Positions 22,341 to 35,400 of a stretch of DNA of 64,000 nt are shown piece by piece (position 1 is the stretch's first letter; the number at the start of each line of letters is the position of its first letter). The DNA comes from Montifringilla adamsi. Lineage: Eukaryota; Chordata; Aves; Passeriformes; Passeridae. The translations under genes were made by a program, and so were the position numbers. The DNA lies in assembly GCA_017590115.1 (NCBI GenBank), contig JAGGNK010013559.1:2856305-2920304 (forward strand). Direction: 5' to 3'. The notes under the pieces are model-generated. The model was not told where the DNA came from, searched no databases, and worked only from the letters and a program-made list of their open reading frames with translations.

Positions 22341-25300
22341 TGCGCAGGCTGAAAAACCCTTGTGCCACCGAGCTCGGCTAAAAGCGGCCGGGTCAGGGCG
22401 AGCAGCTGCCGGGGCCGGGCCGGGGGGACCGAGCTCGGCGGGGCCGGAGCCCCCCGTGCCCAGCGCAGCGGGGATTGCATTGCACAGCCCGGAGCTGGCA
22501 TGCGGGCCGGCCAGAAATAAACCTGTGTGTGTAGCAACTGCAAACACAGCAACGGCACGAGGTGAGACGGGACTCTGGTTTGGGTGTGTGTTTGGGGGGT
22601 TTTTTTGGTTGGTTTCTTTTTTGGGTGGGAGAGATTTGTTGTAAAAGGTTTTTGACTGGGATGTGAGCTCCTAAAGCATCCACAGGCTGGAAGTGGCAGC
22701 AGGATGGCTCCATGGAGGTCTGGGGCTCCCAGGAGCATCCTCACTGCCCTTTATGCACCACAGGCTTTGGGATGCTGGGGTGAGTGGAGAAATGCTGGAT
22801 ACAGCACAGAGCAGAGCCAGCAAGATGCAGGGACAGGCTGGAACCAGGTGTATCCCAATATTTGGGAGACATCACTGACCTTGCTGTGTTCTATTCCCTT
22901 TCCAGCTGTTACTGCACCTTGTGGACAGGGAAAGGGAGTCAGCAATGATTTGGGCTGCTTCAGATGCAGTCAGGAGCCAGGACTGTGCCCACAGAGCCCT
23001 GCAGTGGCACGATCCAGGAGGACAGAGCAAGCTCCAAGGTCAGCAGACAGAAAACAGGGAAGATGGCCTGACTGAAGTGTCCAAACGAGTTATGTATAAA
23101 ATATCCTTCCTGCAAGCACAGGATGAAGCACAAGGTCACCCCATGGCTGGGACGGAGCAGTGACAAAGCTCCCACGTCCCACACCTGCCAGCCCTGCTGC
23201 TGGTGGCACTTAATCCCCTGACAGTGCCCTGTGGGAAGAGCTCTGCAAATGACATCAGGGAGACAGGGAAAGGACTGAAACTGGGCCCACCAAAAGCTGC
23301 ATTTGTTGTGGCCCTATGGGAAGGTAAAACATCTTTCTGTAACGCTGCCAGAAAGGGCCGTGGAACAAGACCAGAACCTGAGAAAGCAGCTCAAAAAGGC
23401 CAATTTATCCAGACCCAGCAGTGCAGGTGATGCATGAAGCTCCAGTTTAGTTTAATAGGGGAAGAAAAATCATCAAGGAATATTTAGAAAGGTTTGTGTC
23501 GCTCTGGTGTATTTCCCATCACATGAGGATGTGTCAAAGGACCACGCTCAGTCCTGCCAGTGCTGAAGAGGAGCCTGGAAATAGTTACAGCAAAGCATGT
23601 GATCCATTAGACAGGGGAAAAGAAGAAGAAAAGGCAGCTTGGAGATTCTCTCTTACCTCTCCTGTCACCTTTTTTGCTCCTCCTGGAAGCACAGCCAGTG
23701 TCCCTGATGAGGAATGAGGTGGCCAGGGAGGTGAAATGCTGCGGCCAGGCCGTGTCACCAAGGCCTCGTCAGCTCAGCTCCACGCAGCTGGCACTGCTAA
23801 AACCTCCTGAATCAGCACCAGCTGGCTGGAAAATGAAAGCTGGCCTGTTTGCTCCCCTCTTGCGCCTCCCAAAATAACCAGCAGCTTCCCTCTCCTCGTC
23901 CCCTCTGACCACACACACCCCCAGCAATCAGCGGGCACTGCCAGCCTGTCCGGCCTCCTGCTCCCTGTGCCCCACCAGTGACGACCTAAAGTGGGCATTT
24001 TTGAAGATCACCAGGCTGCAAATGTCTGAGAAGTGCTGGAGAACACAGCTCCCCCCTCCCAGGGCCCATGGTCCTGTCGGGAGGTCGTGAGGTGCTGTGG
24101 GGCACATCCAGCAAGGAGGAAAACCATCTCAAACCACCCTCATTGTTTCCACTTTTATCTCATCCAAAGAAGAAACAGAGCATAAAAAGGTGGGCAGCAC
24201 ATTTCTCCAGGCTCCTTCAGAAGTCTGAGGAGCTGCAGGAGCTGCCCAGCTCCAGCTTCTTTCTGTCCTGGGTCAGACAGGACTCGACAGCATCCAACCC
24301 AAACCATGCCAGAGGCTGAGCTCCACACAGGACAACAGCAGTGAAGGGAATTGTGCAGGGAATCTGCAGCTCCTGTCTCAGAGAGTCAGCCTCAGACAAA
24401 AAAAATCATCCCCCTGTGCTTGCCTGCCTGTATTTATCCGTGCTCGTGGCTTTGGGAGCAGAGGAGCTCTGGTGTAAATCACTTGCACGACCTTTCCTGT
24501 TTGATGACTTTACAGCTGGCTGCTCACACCTCACATATAATTCCATTTATGCCATCCATCATTAGCACCTGCTGGAGAGCCTGGCAGCTCCTGTGGCTGC
24601 TGCTGCTGTCACAGGGGGCTGTGGCAGTGGCAGGACACAGGCCGGGGTCACAGGGAGGTGGCACTGCCCTGCAGAGCCCCGGGCAGGGCAGGACACGGCC
24701 AAGGACCTCTGGCATTCTTGGTCAGACCTGGCACAGGATTAAATTAAATCCCTCTTTTGTCTTCTCCTCATTTTCCACCCACATGGAGCTCTGAGGCTCT
24801 TGCTGAGTGTGGCAGGGAAATAATTTTCCCAACTCCCTACGAGATCATCCTCACGTGGGTGCCCACCACAAAGCCCTTGGAGGCCACAGCAGCTGAGCTC
24901 CACTCTGCCAGCAGCTTCTTGGTTCTGAGCTCTGGCATTTCCATGTCCTCAGCAGCTGCCTCACAGCCAAAAACCACGCAGGGCAAGACCTGGCTGTGTC
25001 ATTTCTCATCTGCAGAGCCCCTCGCTCACATCCCCCCTACCCAACGCACTGCAGGTGAGGTGTTCCCGCAATTAAAACGGAATAAATTCCTATTAAGTCC
25101 AGCCCGGATTGTGTCACAGCAGCCCTTTCTGTGGGCTAATCAGGCATGTGCTTTATTGCTCTCAACCCCTTCTCGGCTATGCTTAATTACATTTAATTAT
25201 TATAATCCCGCTCTCTGCCTTCCTAGCTCCAGCCCGGCAGCCAGCACAGCAATCCCGGCGATAGTGCTGTGCTTGTGGAGCCGAATTCCGGAGCTTCCGA

Positions 25301-25984
25301 GCCGGCAGCAGGAATGCAAACCCTTACATGGCTCTGCTCCTCTGCCAGTAGCTGCCTCTCCCTGGGCTTTAGAAAGCTCCTCTCAGCGTTTAAGAATGGA
25401 CAGACTTAATTCGGGCAGCTATTCCATCCCCGCAGACAAAGGGAACGAGCCGGAGCGCGCTTAAGGAGCAATTATTTAAATCCCCGTGTCTGCGAGAGGC
25501 GGGGAAAGCTGCTCGTGCCAGCAGTCCCCTCTCCCGACAGCCACAAACCAAACTCTCCTGCCACTCCTTATAAGTTCAGCTTTCCCCAGATGTCTCTGTC
25601 TGCATCTGCACCCAGGAAATCACATTTGTCATTCCTCTATAAACTCTGGAGAGAGAGGGATGGGACCACAGGAAAAAAATCCGGTCAGAATATGAGTTTA
25701 TTCCTAGGTTTTACACCCAAAATCCAAGTGAAGGGAGCAGTCTTCACAGGGAAAGGCGTTTCTGAGCATCTGTGCACGTGGCTGTCCCAAGAAGTGTTTG
25801 CAAAGCTCATTAGGGCAATTTGACAAGAGGAAAGAAAACAAACCCCGAGCTGCCACCACTCCCTCCTTGCCTGAGCCACTGAGCTTACAAAAACCATCAG
25901 ATTTCTGTAATCATCCCAGCACCAGCATGCTGAGCCTGCTCGCTGGTGCTTAAAGAAAACATGATTAGGAGCAAAATTCTCCCC

Positions 25985-26200
25985 TTTGGTTCACACAGCC
26001 ATGGGCAGGGACACCTTCCCCTGTCCCAGGAGGCTCCAAGCCCCACCAGCCTGGCCTGGGACACTTCAGGGATCCCGGGACAGCCACAGCTGTGCCAGGG
26101 CCTCCCCACCCTCAGTGAAGAATTTTTCCCTAATACCCAATCTAACCCTTCTCTCTTCCAGTTTGAAGCTCTTCCCTCCTGACGTGTCACTACAATAATT
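25985..26200 (-). mobile_element. CR1 LINE 3' fragment
   Basis: Reverse-complement CR1 landmarks are CATGGGCAGGGACACCTTCC, CAGCCTGGCCTGGGACACTT, TGAAGAATTTTTCCCTAAT and ACCCAATCTAACCCTTCTCT. It faces the plus-strand CR1 at 26255, forming an inverted CR1 pair. Confidence 0.9.
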
Positions 26201-26254
26201 AACAATAATTGGAATACACCACAGGAGTAACAAACTCCAGGCTTCTGCTCCCAT

Positions 26255-26670
26255 AATGAGGGGTTTGGAACACAAACCATGTGAGGAACCCCTGAGGGAG
26301 CTGGGGGTGCTCAGCCTGGAGAAAAGGAGACTCAGGGGTGCCCTCATCACACTGCACAGCTCCTGAAAGGTGCCTGTGCTCAGCTGGGCTGGGCTCTTTC
26401 TGCAGGCACTGACACAACCAGAGCACACAGCCTGCAGCTGTGCCAAAGGAAATTCAGGCTGGATATCAGGAAAAAGTTTTTTTACAGAAAGGGTGATGAA
26501 GTTCTGGAATGGCTGCCCGGGGAGGTGGTGCAGTCACCATCCCTGGTGTGTTTAACAAAGCCTGGGTGTGGCACTGGGGGCCAGGGTTCAGTTGTGGTGT
26601 TGGGGCTGGGTTGGACTCCATGATCTTTGAGGTCTCTTCCAACCTGGTCATTCTGTGAATTCTGTGAATC
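26255..26670 (+). mobile_element. CR1 LINE 3' region, the longest copy here
   Basis: It begins further 5' than most copies (GGAGCTGGGGGTGCTCAGCC, TGGAGAAAAGGAGACTCAGG) and continues through GGCTGGATATCAGGAAAAAG, GAATGGCTGCCCGGGGAGGT and TCTCTTCCAACCTGGTCATT, ending in two ATTCTGTGA tail units. No intact reverse transcriptase frame is present. Confidence 0.93.
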
Positions 26671-27904
26671 TTTGTGCAGATTCAGGTTTTTACCAACATC
26701 CCTCAGCAGGATTTTGCCAGGCAGAAAGACACGGGCTCAGCTTTGGTGTTGGATTCCCCAGCCCTCCACTGGCACCAAACATTATTTCCCCTCCCAGCTC
26801 CCGGTGCAGCTCAGACAGCAGAATTTGGGAGACAATCCCTTATCATGTTACATCAACAAGCATTACAGCAGGGCAGATAAGCTTATTTTTTTAATCTGAG
26901 GTGCTGTGCTTGAGAAAATGCCACTCAGAGAGTGTCCTGTGGACTCATGGCAGGCTGAACACAGAGCTACACATTTATATACATATACCACAAACAAAGA
27001 CATCTAAATCTCTACATATATATTTTTTTACTGTTTTCAGCTTGCAAACTTTTTAACAATCAGGTATTTGTTGTTCACTGACATTAAAATGAGGTAAAAA
27101 TTCACTGTGTTGTCTGCACACACTGTGTGTGTAACACACATGGTTTAATCACCCAGGTTGTAGCTGGAGACCTTTTATTGGAGCATGATTTCATCTTCAA
27201 ACCATCCCAATATCCACTTGTGTACAGTAAGTTACCCATTTATAGGTTTCTAATAAAAGCAAATCTTCCCTAAGTGGCTATTACTGGATTTCTCCTCTCA
27301 GCCTGGGGATAAGCAGGATTCTGGGCTTTAAAAAGCTCTCTAGTGGGCTGAATAAGAAAGTGACAACTGAAGAATGTCATGGCAAAACTCTGGTGTGTTC
27401 TAATTACAGCACTGTTAACGAGGGGAACATTTGTCAGACCAGAGCTTCATCACGTTTAGCACAGACACAGAAACCTCCCACTCACAGTGACAATTTTCTC
27501 TCCTCTCTAGGCAGATGCCACAGGAGGTGGTGTCTGCCAGCACAAGGTAACTTCCACCATCTGGAAATAATTATTATTTTCCTTTTTAATCAAGGACTTT
27601 AAGGAATTTGCACACTCGATTGCTAAAGAAAATGATGCATTTATTTTCTTTTAAAAATGACCCAAAGTACAACTTCAAGAAATCTGCTCATTACATTTAG
27701 ATACATAGTTTGAGACTGACTGATTTCCAGAATGTTCCTCCACAGTTATATCCACATGCACCTCCAATGTTTTCCACATTCCCCACCCTATCACACCTCA
27801 TCACAATATTTCTAATAAAAAGGCAAACCTGCAGATTCTGAGCACGCTGACATTTAGCTGGAACATCTGCAATGTGTAAGAGCCCCTGAACAGGAACGTG
27901 GCTG

Positions 27905-28505
27905 AAGCGAGGCAGATGGAGGCTGCTAAAACCCTGAGTGCTGTGTGTGGGGAGGCTCTGGGACAGCACAGGCTGCCTGACCCTGCCAGCCCCTCTAATA
28001 TGGAATAAAAAAATCCAGGAAAATGTTCTGGAGCCATGGGTTTCCCCTGGTACAGAGGGAGTTACAGAGCTGGAGGCATGGGTGGCGTTTTGGAACATGA
28101 GAGCTCTCTAATGAGATGTAGGAGGTGCATTTATTTCCACAGACTGCCCTTAAATTAATGAAAAAAAAAATAAAAATCAAGTGGTGTCTGTGATCTTCAG
28201 GCTCTGCACAACTCCCTGCGAGGAGGGGACAGCCAGGGGGAATTTGGGATCTTATCCCAGGGAACAGGGACAGGAGGAGAGGGAACGGCCTCAGGCAGGG
28301 CTGGGGAGGCTCAGGTTGGACATCAGCAGGAATTCCTCCTGGAAAGGGCTGGAAGGGGCTGCCCAGGGGGGTTTGGAGTGCCCATCCCTGGAGGGGTCCA
28401 ATGACTGGGCAGTGGTCTGGGTGACGAGGTGGGGATCAGGCACAGGTTGGAACTGATGATCCTGGAGGGCTTTTCCAGCCTCACGATTCCAGGATTCTGT
28501 GAAGC
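27905..28505 (+). repeat. Composite repeat, copy 1 (unknown unit plus CR1 3' end)
   Basis: The left half (to about 28180, ending in an A-rich tract) is of unknown origin. The right half (about 28200-28505) is a CR1 3' end (TCAGGTTGGACATCAGCAGG, CCATCCCTGGAGGGGTCCAA, ending GGATTCTGTG). The whole unit, including the junction, recurs in direct orientation at 39160-39785. Shared stretches include GAGTTACAGAGCTGGAGGCA and CATGAGAGCTCTCTAATGAG. Confidence 0.85.
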
Positions 28506-31500
28506 ACCAAATATAAAATCACAGTGCCCAACACCAAAGCTGCCAGGTACCCACAGCTCTGAGCACGCAGCACGTGCAGAAGCCCCAGGATTTTTCATTA
28601 AAGTCTCTGAGCACAGTTTGTTTTCAGCCTCAGCTGGTGCTGCACACAAGGCCCACAGATCTTTCCATATTATTTCGGCTCTCCACTTCCACAACGGAAT
28701 TAAACTTTGGCAGGCAGGGGATTTGTATCATTTCAGCAGAGATCTCTGGGTGCAGCATCAGCCTTTTGCTTGTGTGCCCAGGATTAGCAAGACATTGCTG
28801 AGATCATCATATATATGTTTCACAGCCAGGACAGCTTTTGGTATTAAACAAGAAAAAAAACCCCAGGAGAGCTGCAGCCTGCAGCCCTTTAGAAAGGACC
28901 CTGTTTGTTTGAGAGGTAGTTCTGAAGATGATCATCACTGCAAAGAAGTTCTGCAACTGCTTAAAAAGTTTTCAATTGCAAGAGGTAAAAAAGATTGTAA
29001 GCAATCACTCACTCTTCTACAAACATTATATTAAATCTGTCCCATTAATCTGCTGTGAATTCTTGAATTCTGTCACTGGCCAATCAGGATTGCCATTCCA
29101 GCAGGCTGTGAGGATAAAAAACACCAGTGAGGAGCCTGTGGTACCCAGAAAATCTCTAGATTTAGGTTTGTGTCTTTTAGATGTGCTGCTCATGCATTGT
29201 CATTGATTTATATAAAAACACTGCTGAGCCAAACAGCTGGAACTGCAGCCAAAGAACGTTTGTTATTTGCACCTCTCACAGGGCAGTAAAACACTCTAAG
29301 GAGTGTTTTAAAACAGGTTTGGGTGACTTTTAGAAATGTAGTGCCTGATTTGCTGTAAACACAAGTGATTTGCATGTGTTCTGAGGTAACTCCTGAGGAG
29401 AACAGGACTGAGGTGCCACTGCTGGCAGCTCAACAAAGCAAAGCTCCCTCAAAACCAAAACCTGCTCTTTATCTATTCAGACATTGCTCATTTTAGGCTA
29501 CTTCCAACATTCTCAGCAGTAGCACAGCTAATGATGTGATGGTTTCTGGTGATTTCAGAACTCACCAGGGTTTGGCTTTCCCAAAAACAAGTGTGACTGT
29601 GAGGTTTGGCCATATCTGGTGAGCACAGGCACCGTGACTGCCCCTGATAAATGACAGTGACACAGCCCAGGGTCCCCACGTGGGGCTGGGACAACTCCTG
29701 CTCCACTTCACAGGGATCTCAACCACTCCAGGGTTTGCAGGGATGATTCCTCAGAGGATATTTACTGGCTCACCTGGAGGGCTCTCCCAGTTTGGGAATC
29801 TTCATCAAACAATTCACCAAAAGCAAATGTTTTATGAAGAAATTGGGGATTAGTGACTGGAAACAAGACTCCAATATTCTCAGCTGTGTTTCCTGGGTTA
29901 GGAAGAAACTTCCAGGCCAGTAAATATCTGCTGAGGCTGCTTTTCCTTCGCACCCAAATTAGCAATTCATTTAACTACATATTTGATTTTCAAATATGGC
30001 AGTACCAAGTAAGTGAGAGCAAGTCTTAAACAAACACCTTCTGCAGTCAGGGCTTGCTGAACACATTTTCTAGATGAAAAGCCACAGCTTTGCCAGTTAA
30101 TTGCTTTATCTGCAGCTTCACAGCCCCAGCCTTAAGCAAAATTACTGAGTGTGCACCAGAGGCTGCCACAGGAGGAGTTCCCTCGCAGCCACCTCTCCCC
30201 ACGAGTCACAGAATTATCAATATTATTCTACACTTTTTATAGACAGAATGGTTTTGAACCAGGACCCTGCTGTTCCTGAGCCCTGTTTGTGCAGCTCCCA
30301 GCACACCACCACTGCTCCTTCTGCCAGGCTCCAGCACCACCATCACCTTATCTTCTCTATAAAATCCTTTTCCATGCATCTTTCCTACCAGGATATTGCT
30401 CCTGAAAGGTTCCTTCTCCTCTCACCTGGTGTGTTTTGTTAAAAAGAAATGTAAAGGGCAGAAAAGGAAGAAGATTTCTGGCTTCTGAAAATGTGCCAAA
30501 TCTATTAGAGATTCTACTAAAATCAATGGTATCTTCTGCCTCTTCCCTCCAGAATCCACTTCCCTGGTTCTTCATTCAAATAAAACTCCACTCAGCCTAG
30601 CAGAATAAAAAATACCAGCCATGTGTTTTTGTAAGTGACCCATGGCCAGCCCATCCATGCTGGTTGCTGCACGGATAAGGGCCAGACTGTTATTTTAATA
30701 TCATTACTAAGCTCACTGAATTGACACTTGCTCAACAAAACAACTCAGAAAAGCTCCGCACACGAGAACCTCCATTTCAGCTCCTGGAAACCTCAGTTTA
30801 AAGTCCTTTGGAGCTTTGGCTGAGTCTTTCTGAGGTTTTCTGCAGGCTCCACCCAGTGCTGTGATGACCCAGGGGGGCCAGAGCAGCCCCATCTCCTCAG
30901 GGGAAGGGTCTCCTACTGAACATTTGCTCACTTATCTTTAAAATCACCCTGGTGACTCCTTTGTTTGCATACTGAGAGTCTCCTTCCTTCAGCATTCAAA
31001 ACCTGCTGCAGAGAAAGTCATTACACTTAAAACTTCTGTTCATAAAAGCTCTAAATTGCATTTAAAGTCCTGTTCAGGCACCTGGCAAGGGATCAGATGG
31101 GTCTGGAGATGGACTCGGGCCATGAGGCTGCGAGAAGGAACAACCCCAACAAGCTGTGCTGTGGCTGTGACAGGTCACACCACCCTGGCATGTTCTGGGA
31201 AGATAAAGGAAGAGGAAATACAAGCTCATGGAGTTCAAGAATGAAAAAATGTAGGCACCCAAAGGCCTGAAGGAAGGCAATTAGAAACAAAGCAGCTCTT
31301 CCCATAAAATATTTCCATTTGGATCCGCCAGTTCTTGCACTTTATCAGTCCTTCCTGGTTATGTTTCCAGAGATTTTGTTGAGATTTCAGAGCACACTCC
31401 CAACTATTAACGTGTGTTTCCCCCCTCCCTCATTTTCCAATCACAGCCCTGGGCCTGAAAAAGTTCTACTTGTCTGACAGGGGTGGCATGTTTGCATTTT

Positions 31501-31818
31501 TATTAAAAGAGCTTCATGTAATTCAATGGAATTCACTCTACACAAAGAGATAATTTTTTGCAATTACCAGAATCTCAAACATGAATATAAACCAGCTCTT
31601 GAAGTTCAACATTTTTGTTTTAGAAACACAGGAAAAACAAAGACACACACCTGGCAGAACTGATGATGGAAATCTGAGCTCCAAAGAAACAGATAATTCA
31701 ATCATTACCTGAACAAACTGGCCCACACTTGTGATGGACCAGGCCTGATCCCAAATTCCCCTACAAGCTTCCCATAGATTTTTAGGGGGAAATAGCAAGT
31801 GTTACAGAAATTAGTAGT

Positions 31819-31824
31819 TTTATT
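31819..31824 (-). terminator. DYRK3: Candidate polyadenylation signal of DYRK3
   Basis: TTTATT on the plus strand is AATAAA on the minus strand, about 650 bp downstream of the DYRK3 stop codon. Another TTTATT lies near 31498. Which is used cannot be decided without transcripts. Confidence 0.35.
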
Positions 31825-32468
31825 TAGATCTATCCTGCGTTTCATGGCATTTCCATGCTGCTTTGAAATTTTAACATCGGAGTATTTTCTTTTCCAGTAA
31901 CAAATTCCTTTGGTGTCTACATCCCATCACAGTTTTTAAAATCCCAGGATAGATAAGGGAAAAGCAATGCAGAGAAATAAAATTCTTCAAACTTAAGCAA
32001 TTTGCAAGTAAGTTCCTAATGCATTACATTAATGCATTTGTGCTTTTGTCAAGAAATTTAAAAACTTTCCCCTGGAACAGAAAAGAGTTCAGTTAGAGAT
32101 AACTGAAAACATGGTATAACAAAGTTTAAATCAAGTTCCTTTCCTGCCTTAAGCAACAGAACCTGTTGAACCATGATAAATGGTTTGATTTCTAAACTAG
32201 CATTTTTAAACAGCACATCAGCCAAACTGTCTCTGTACTCCCCAGCTGAGCTGAACCCTCAGCAGTGGAGTATGCACCAGGTGTGAGTGAAGCAACTGGA
32301 TAAAATCAGCCCTTTAATGTGCACATTTCTGACTGATCTTCCAATATTCCAGACTGAGCCCCTAACAAAAAGTAAATCCATTAAAACCCCCTGCAACTGA
32401 TGTCCTCCCACAGCATGAACAGACAGTTAACACACACGGGGTGCGTCCCGGGAACCCACCACTCCCCA

Positions 32469-35400
32469 CTAGCTCACCAGTTTGGGGAGCACAGCACACA
32501 GAGGGATGTTGCCACTGGGCTCAGCGGCCAGACTGGCCCTCAGCTTGCTGGGGACTGCAGCCACAGGAGGCAACTTGTTAGCAATTCCTTGGAAGGAACC
32601 TGAATAGCTGGAAAGCCGCCTGCCGGAGCTTTTCTCCAAGCCGGCTGCTTTGGGCACCCGTTTGCAGATCCAGGGGTGCCGCAGGGCCTGGCTGGGAATC
32701 ATGCGTGTGGAAGGATCCCAGCTGAGGCAGTCCTTCAGGAAACCAGTGAACAAGGGGTCATCGCAGCCCTTCAGAGCTGTCACCCAGTCCTTGTTCCCTG
32801 GGGCACCCCGGACCTTGCCCCGGCGCGAGCGGCTCCCGCTCAGGGTCACCTTCCCGTCCGGCTGCGTCAGCACCGTGCAGTAACGGGGGTGACCCTTGGA
32901 GTTGATGAAGTTCTTGGCTCGCTTGGATTGATCCAAAAGCTTCTGAGGTGGCATTCCAAGAAGTTCCATGATACAGGCTAGTTGGTCTGCCTCATCCTCT
33001 CCAGGGAAAAGAGGGTAGCCAGTCAAAAGCTCCACCAGAATACAGCCAAAACTCCACATGTCTATGGGCATCCCATAGCGGCTCCCCAGGATCACCTCTG
33101 GCGCCCGATAAAACCGGGACTGGATGTAGGTGTAGACTCTTTGGTGCTCAAAACAGCTGGACCCAAAATCTATAACCTTGATTCCACTCCTCCCTTGCTG
33201 TTTTAGGAGGATATTTTCTGGCTTCAAGTCACAGTGGATGATTTTGTTTCTATAAAGGGCATCCAAACACTGCAGGATGGAGTGAGCGAACTTCCGAACC
33301 AGCTGGAGACTGAAACCCTGAAACTTATTCCTTTTAATCAGCTCATACAGGTTCATGCTCAAGAGTTCAAACGTCATGCAGATGTGGTTCCGAAAGGTGA
33401 AGCTTTCCAGCATGTGGATCACATTCATGCTGCCTGTTTTATCCTGCTTCTTCAGGTGCTCCAGGATCCTGATCTCCTCAGCAGCTTGGCGATGGAACCT
33501 CTTCTCATTGCGAACCATCTTTAAGGCCAGGTGTTGGTGGAGTTTGTGATCATAGACTTTAGCAACTTGTCCAAAACTGCCCTTGCCAATGATTTTGAGC
33601 ACCTCATACCTGTAAGCCAGGTGGTCATGGGGCACGTGGATGTAGCTGCCTTGGTCGTCGTCGTAGCCGCTGTTGTTGGGGCCACCGACCACCCCCTGCC
33701 TCTTTTTGGCAGATGGCCCCACAAAGTAAATCTCAGAGAAGCTGAAGATCTCCTGCTGCTCATAAGCTGATAGCAGGTGTTTGAATTGTTTAACAGCTTC
33801 CTCTGGAGCTTGGGAGACAGATTTATATGATTTCAAGGAGCTTCCATTGCTTCTAGCACCCAGGCTCTCTAGGGTTTTCTCTTTTGTCAGGGAAGGGAGA
33901 GATCTTTCTGGAGTAAGGCCTGCAGACTGAAGAGCACTGCTCCTTCTGTTGCCAGAGTCCTCAAATAACTGCTCCACTTTGACCTGATTTGCAGCCAGAG
34001 AGTGATCCTTCATTATAAGTTTGTTGATAGAAACCTACAAGGGGAAAAGAAGTTTAGTTTATCTTTTAAAACACAGATTAAAAATAAAATCACTACCAAA
34101 AGAAAATCAGTAACACGGATGAGTTTGGCATTTATTAGGAACAAATATAAAATGCTGGGCTAAATTAAGTCACAAGCATAGTTATAGAAGGGTACACAAA
34201 GAGAAAGCAACTCCCTGAAAAAGCACACGTGCTTTTAAATCCAGAAAGGGAAACCCTAGCCAGCCAAAGACTCAAACAACCACAAAATACCTATCTCCAG
34301 TCTGTGGAGGGCCAGGGAACAGCTATGTTTAGCTTCAAACGTGGGTGCAGCAGCACAACCACCAACAGATGCAACTTGCACCTGTCTGGAGCACGGAATG
34401 GAACGTGGATGTGCAGAGAAGTGGCAGGAAGATTGCACAGCCAGGCTGCCAAAGGAAGACAAAGCAACACCAGCAGGTGACATATGGCTGGTGTGAGGCA
34501 GCTGCACGAGGAACAGAAGGACAGGGCAAGGCAAGGTAAACCATCCTTTAGAAAAAATTAATTGTGGAGTTTTGATTTCAAGGGGAAAACATCATCATAT
34601 CCACACCTCCCTTTGATATCATGGTGGAATTACAGAATATCCTGAGCTGGAAGGGACCCACAAAAATCATCAAGTCCAGCTCCTGGCCCTGCACAGGACA
34701 CCCCAAAATCCCTCCCAGTCCCTGAGAGCGTTGTTCTGGTGTCCAGCTCCTGGCCCTGCACAGGACACCCCAAAATCCCTCCCAGTCCCTGAGAGCGTTG
34801 TTCTGGAGCTCTGGCAGCCTTGGGGCTGTGCCCACTCCCTGGGCAGCCTGTTCTGTGCCCCACCACCCTCTGGGGGAAGAACCTTTATCCAACCTAAACC
34901 TCCCTGACACAGCTCCAGCCATTCTCTTGGGTCCTGGCACTGTCACAGAGGGAAGAGAGAGCTGCACAACTCTTTTACACAGACTTGAATAACCAGGAAC
35001 AACTCCCACTCCAACTCAGCTGAAAGCAGTCTGCAAGCACTCCCTCTTACCACCATGTGCTAAAATATTTACTTCTGAAACAAAACCATACAAGGTGAGA
35101 AAAACACTGTGAAATTTTCCAGGCTTGTCAATTTTACTATTTAGTAAATGCTGAACACCCTGGAGGTCAGTTCCCCACCAGCACTGCAGTTTTTCCTTTT
35201 CCTGCTTGCTGGCACTCCTTGCTGAGAGGCAGCACAGAGGTGTTGTCCCATCCCAGGCAGAACTGAAGAAGCCCTGACTAAAGCAGCAACATCTGTTTTC
35301 CATTTTGTCCTTTAATCTAAAAATAAAGATCTCAGACACATGCCAAACCAAATCCCTGAAAACCAAAATAACTACACAGGAATCAAACAAAAAATATAAA

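Larger units (their letters stand above)
16073..31818. other. Intergenic region between MAPKAPK2 and DYRK3, no supported gene
   Basis: I see no conserved protein segment, tRNA or rRNA here. The region holds CR1 fragments, an LTR-like repeat, A-rich low-complexity sequence, a compound minisatellite with a gap and a composite repeat, all listed separately. Stretches at about 12.1-12.7 kb (inside the MAPKAPK2 intron), 26.9-27.7 kb and 29-32 kb are AT-rich and unique-looking and could hold enhancers, but sequence inspection alone does not show that. Confidence 0.6.

Noticed and set aside
21187..22744. Long open frames on both strands (up to about 390 codons) with a 20-residue period
   Set aside because: They are products of the 20-bp and 61-bp tandem arrays and pass straight through an N gap.
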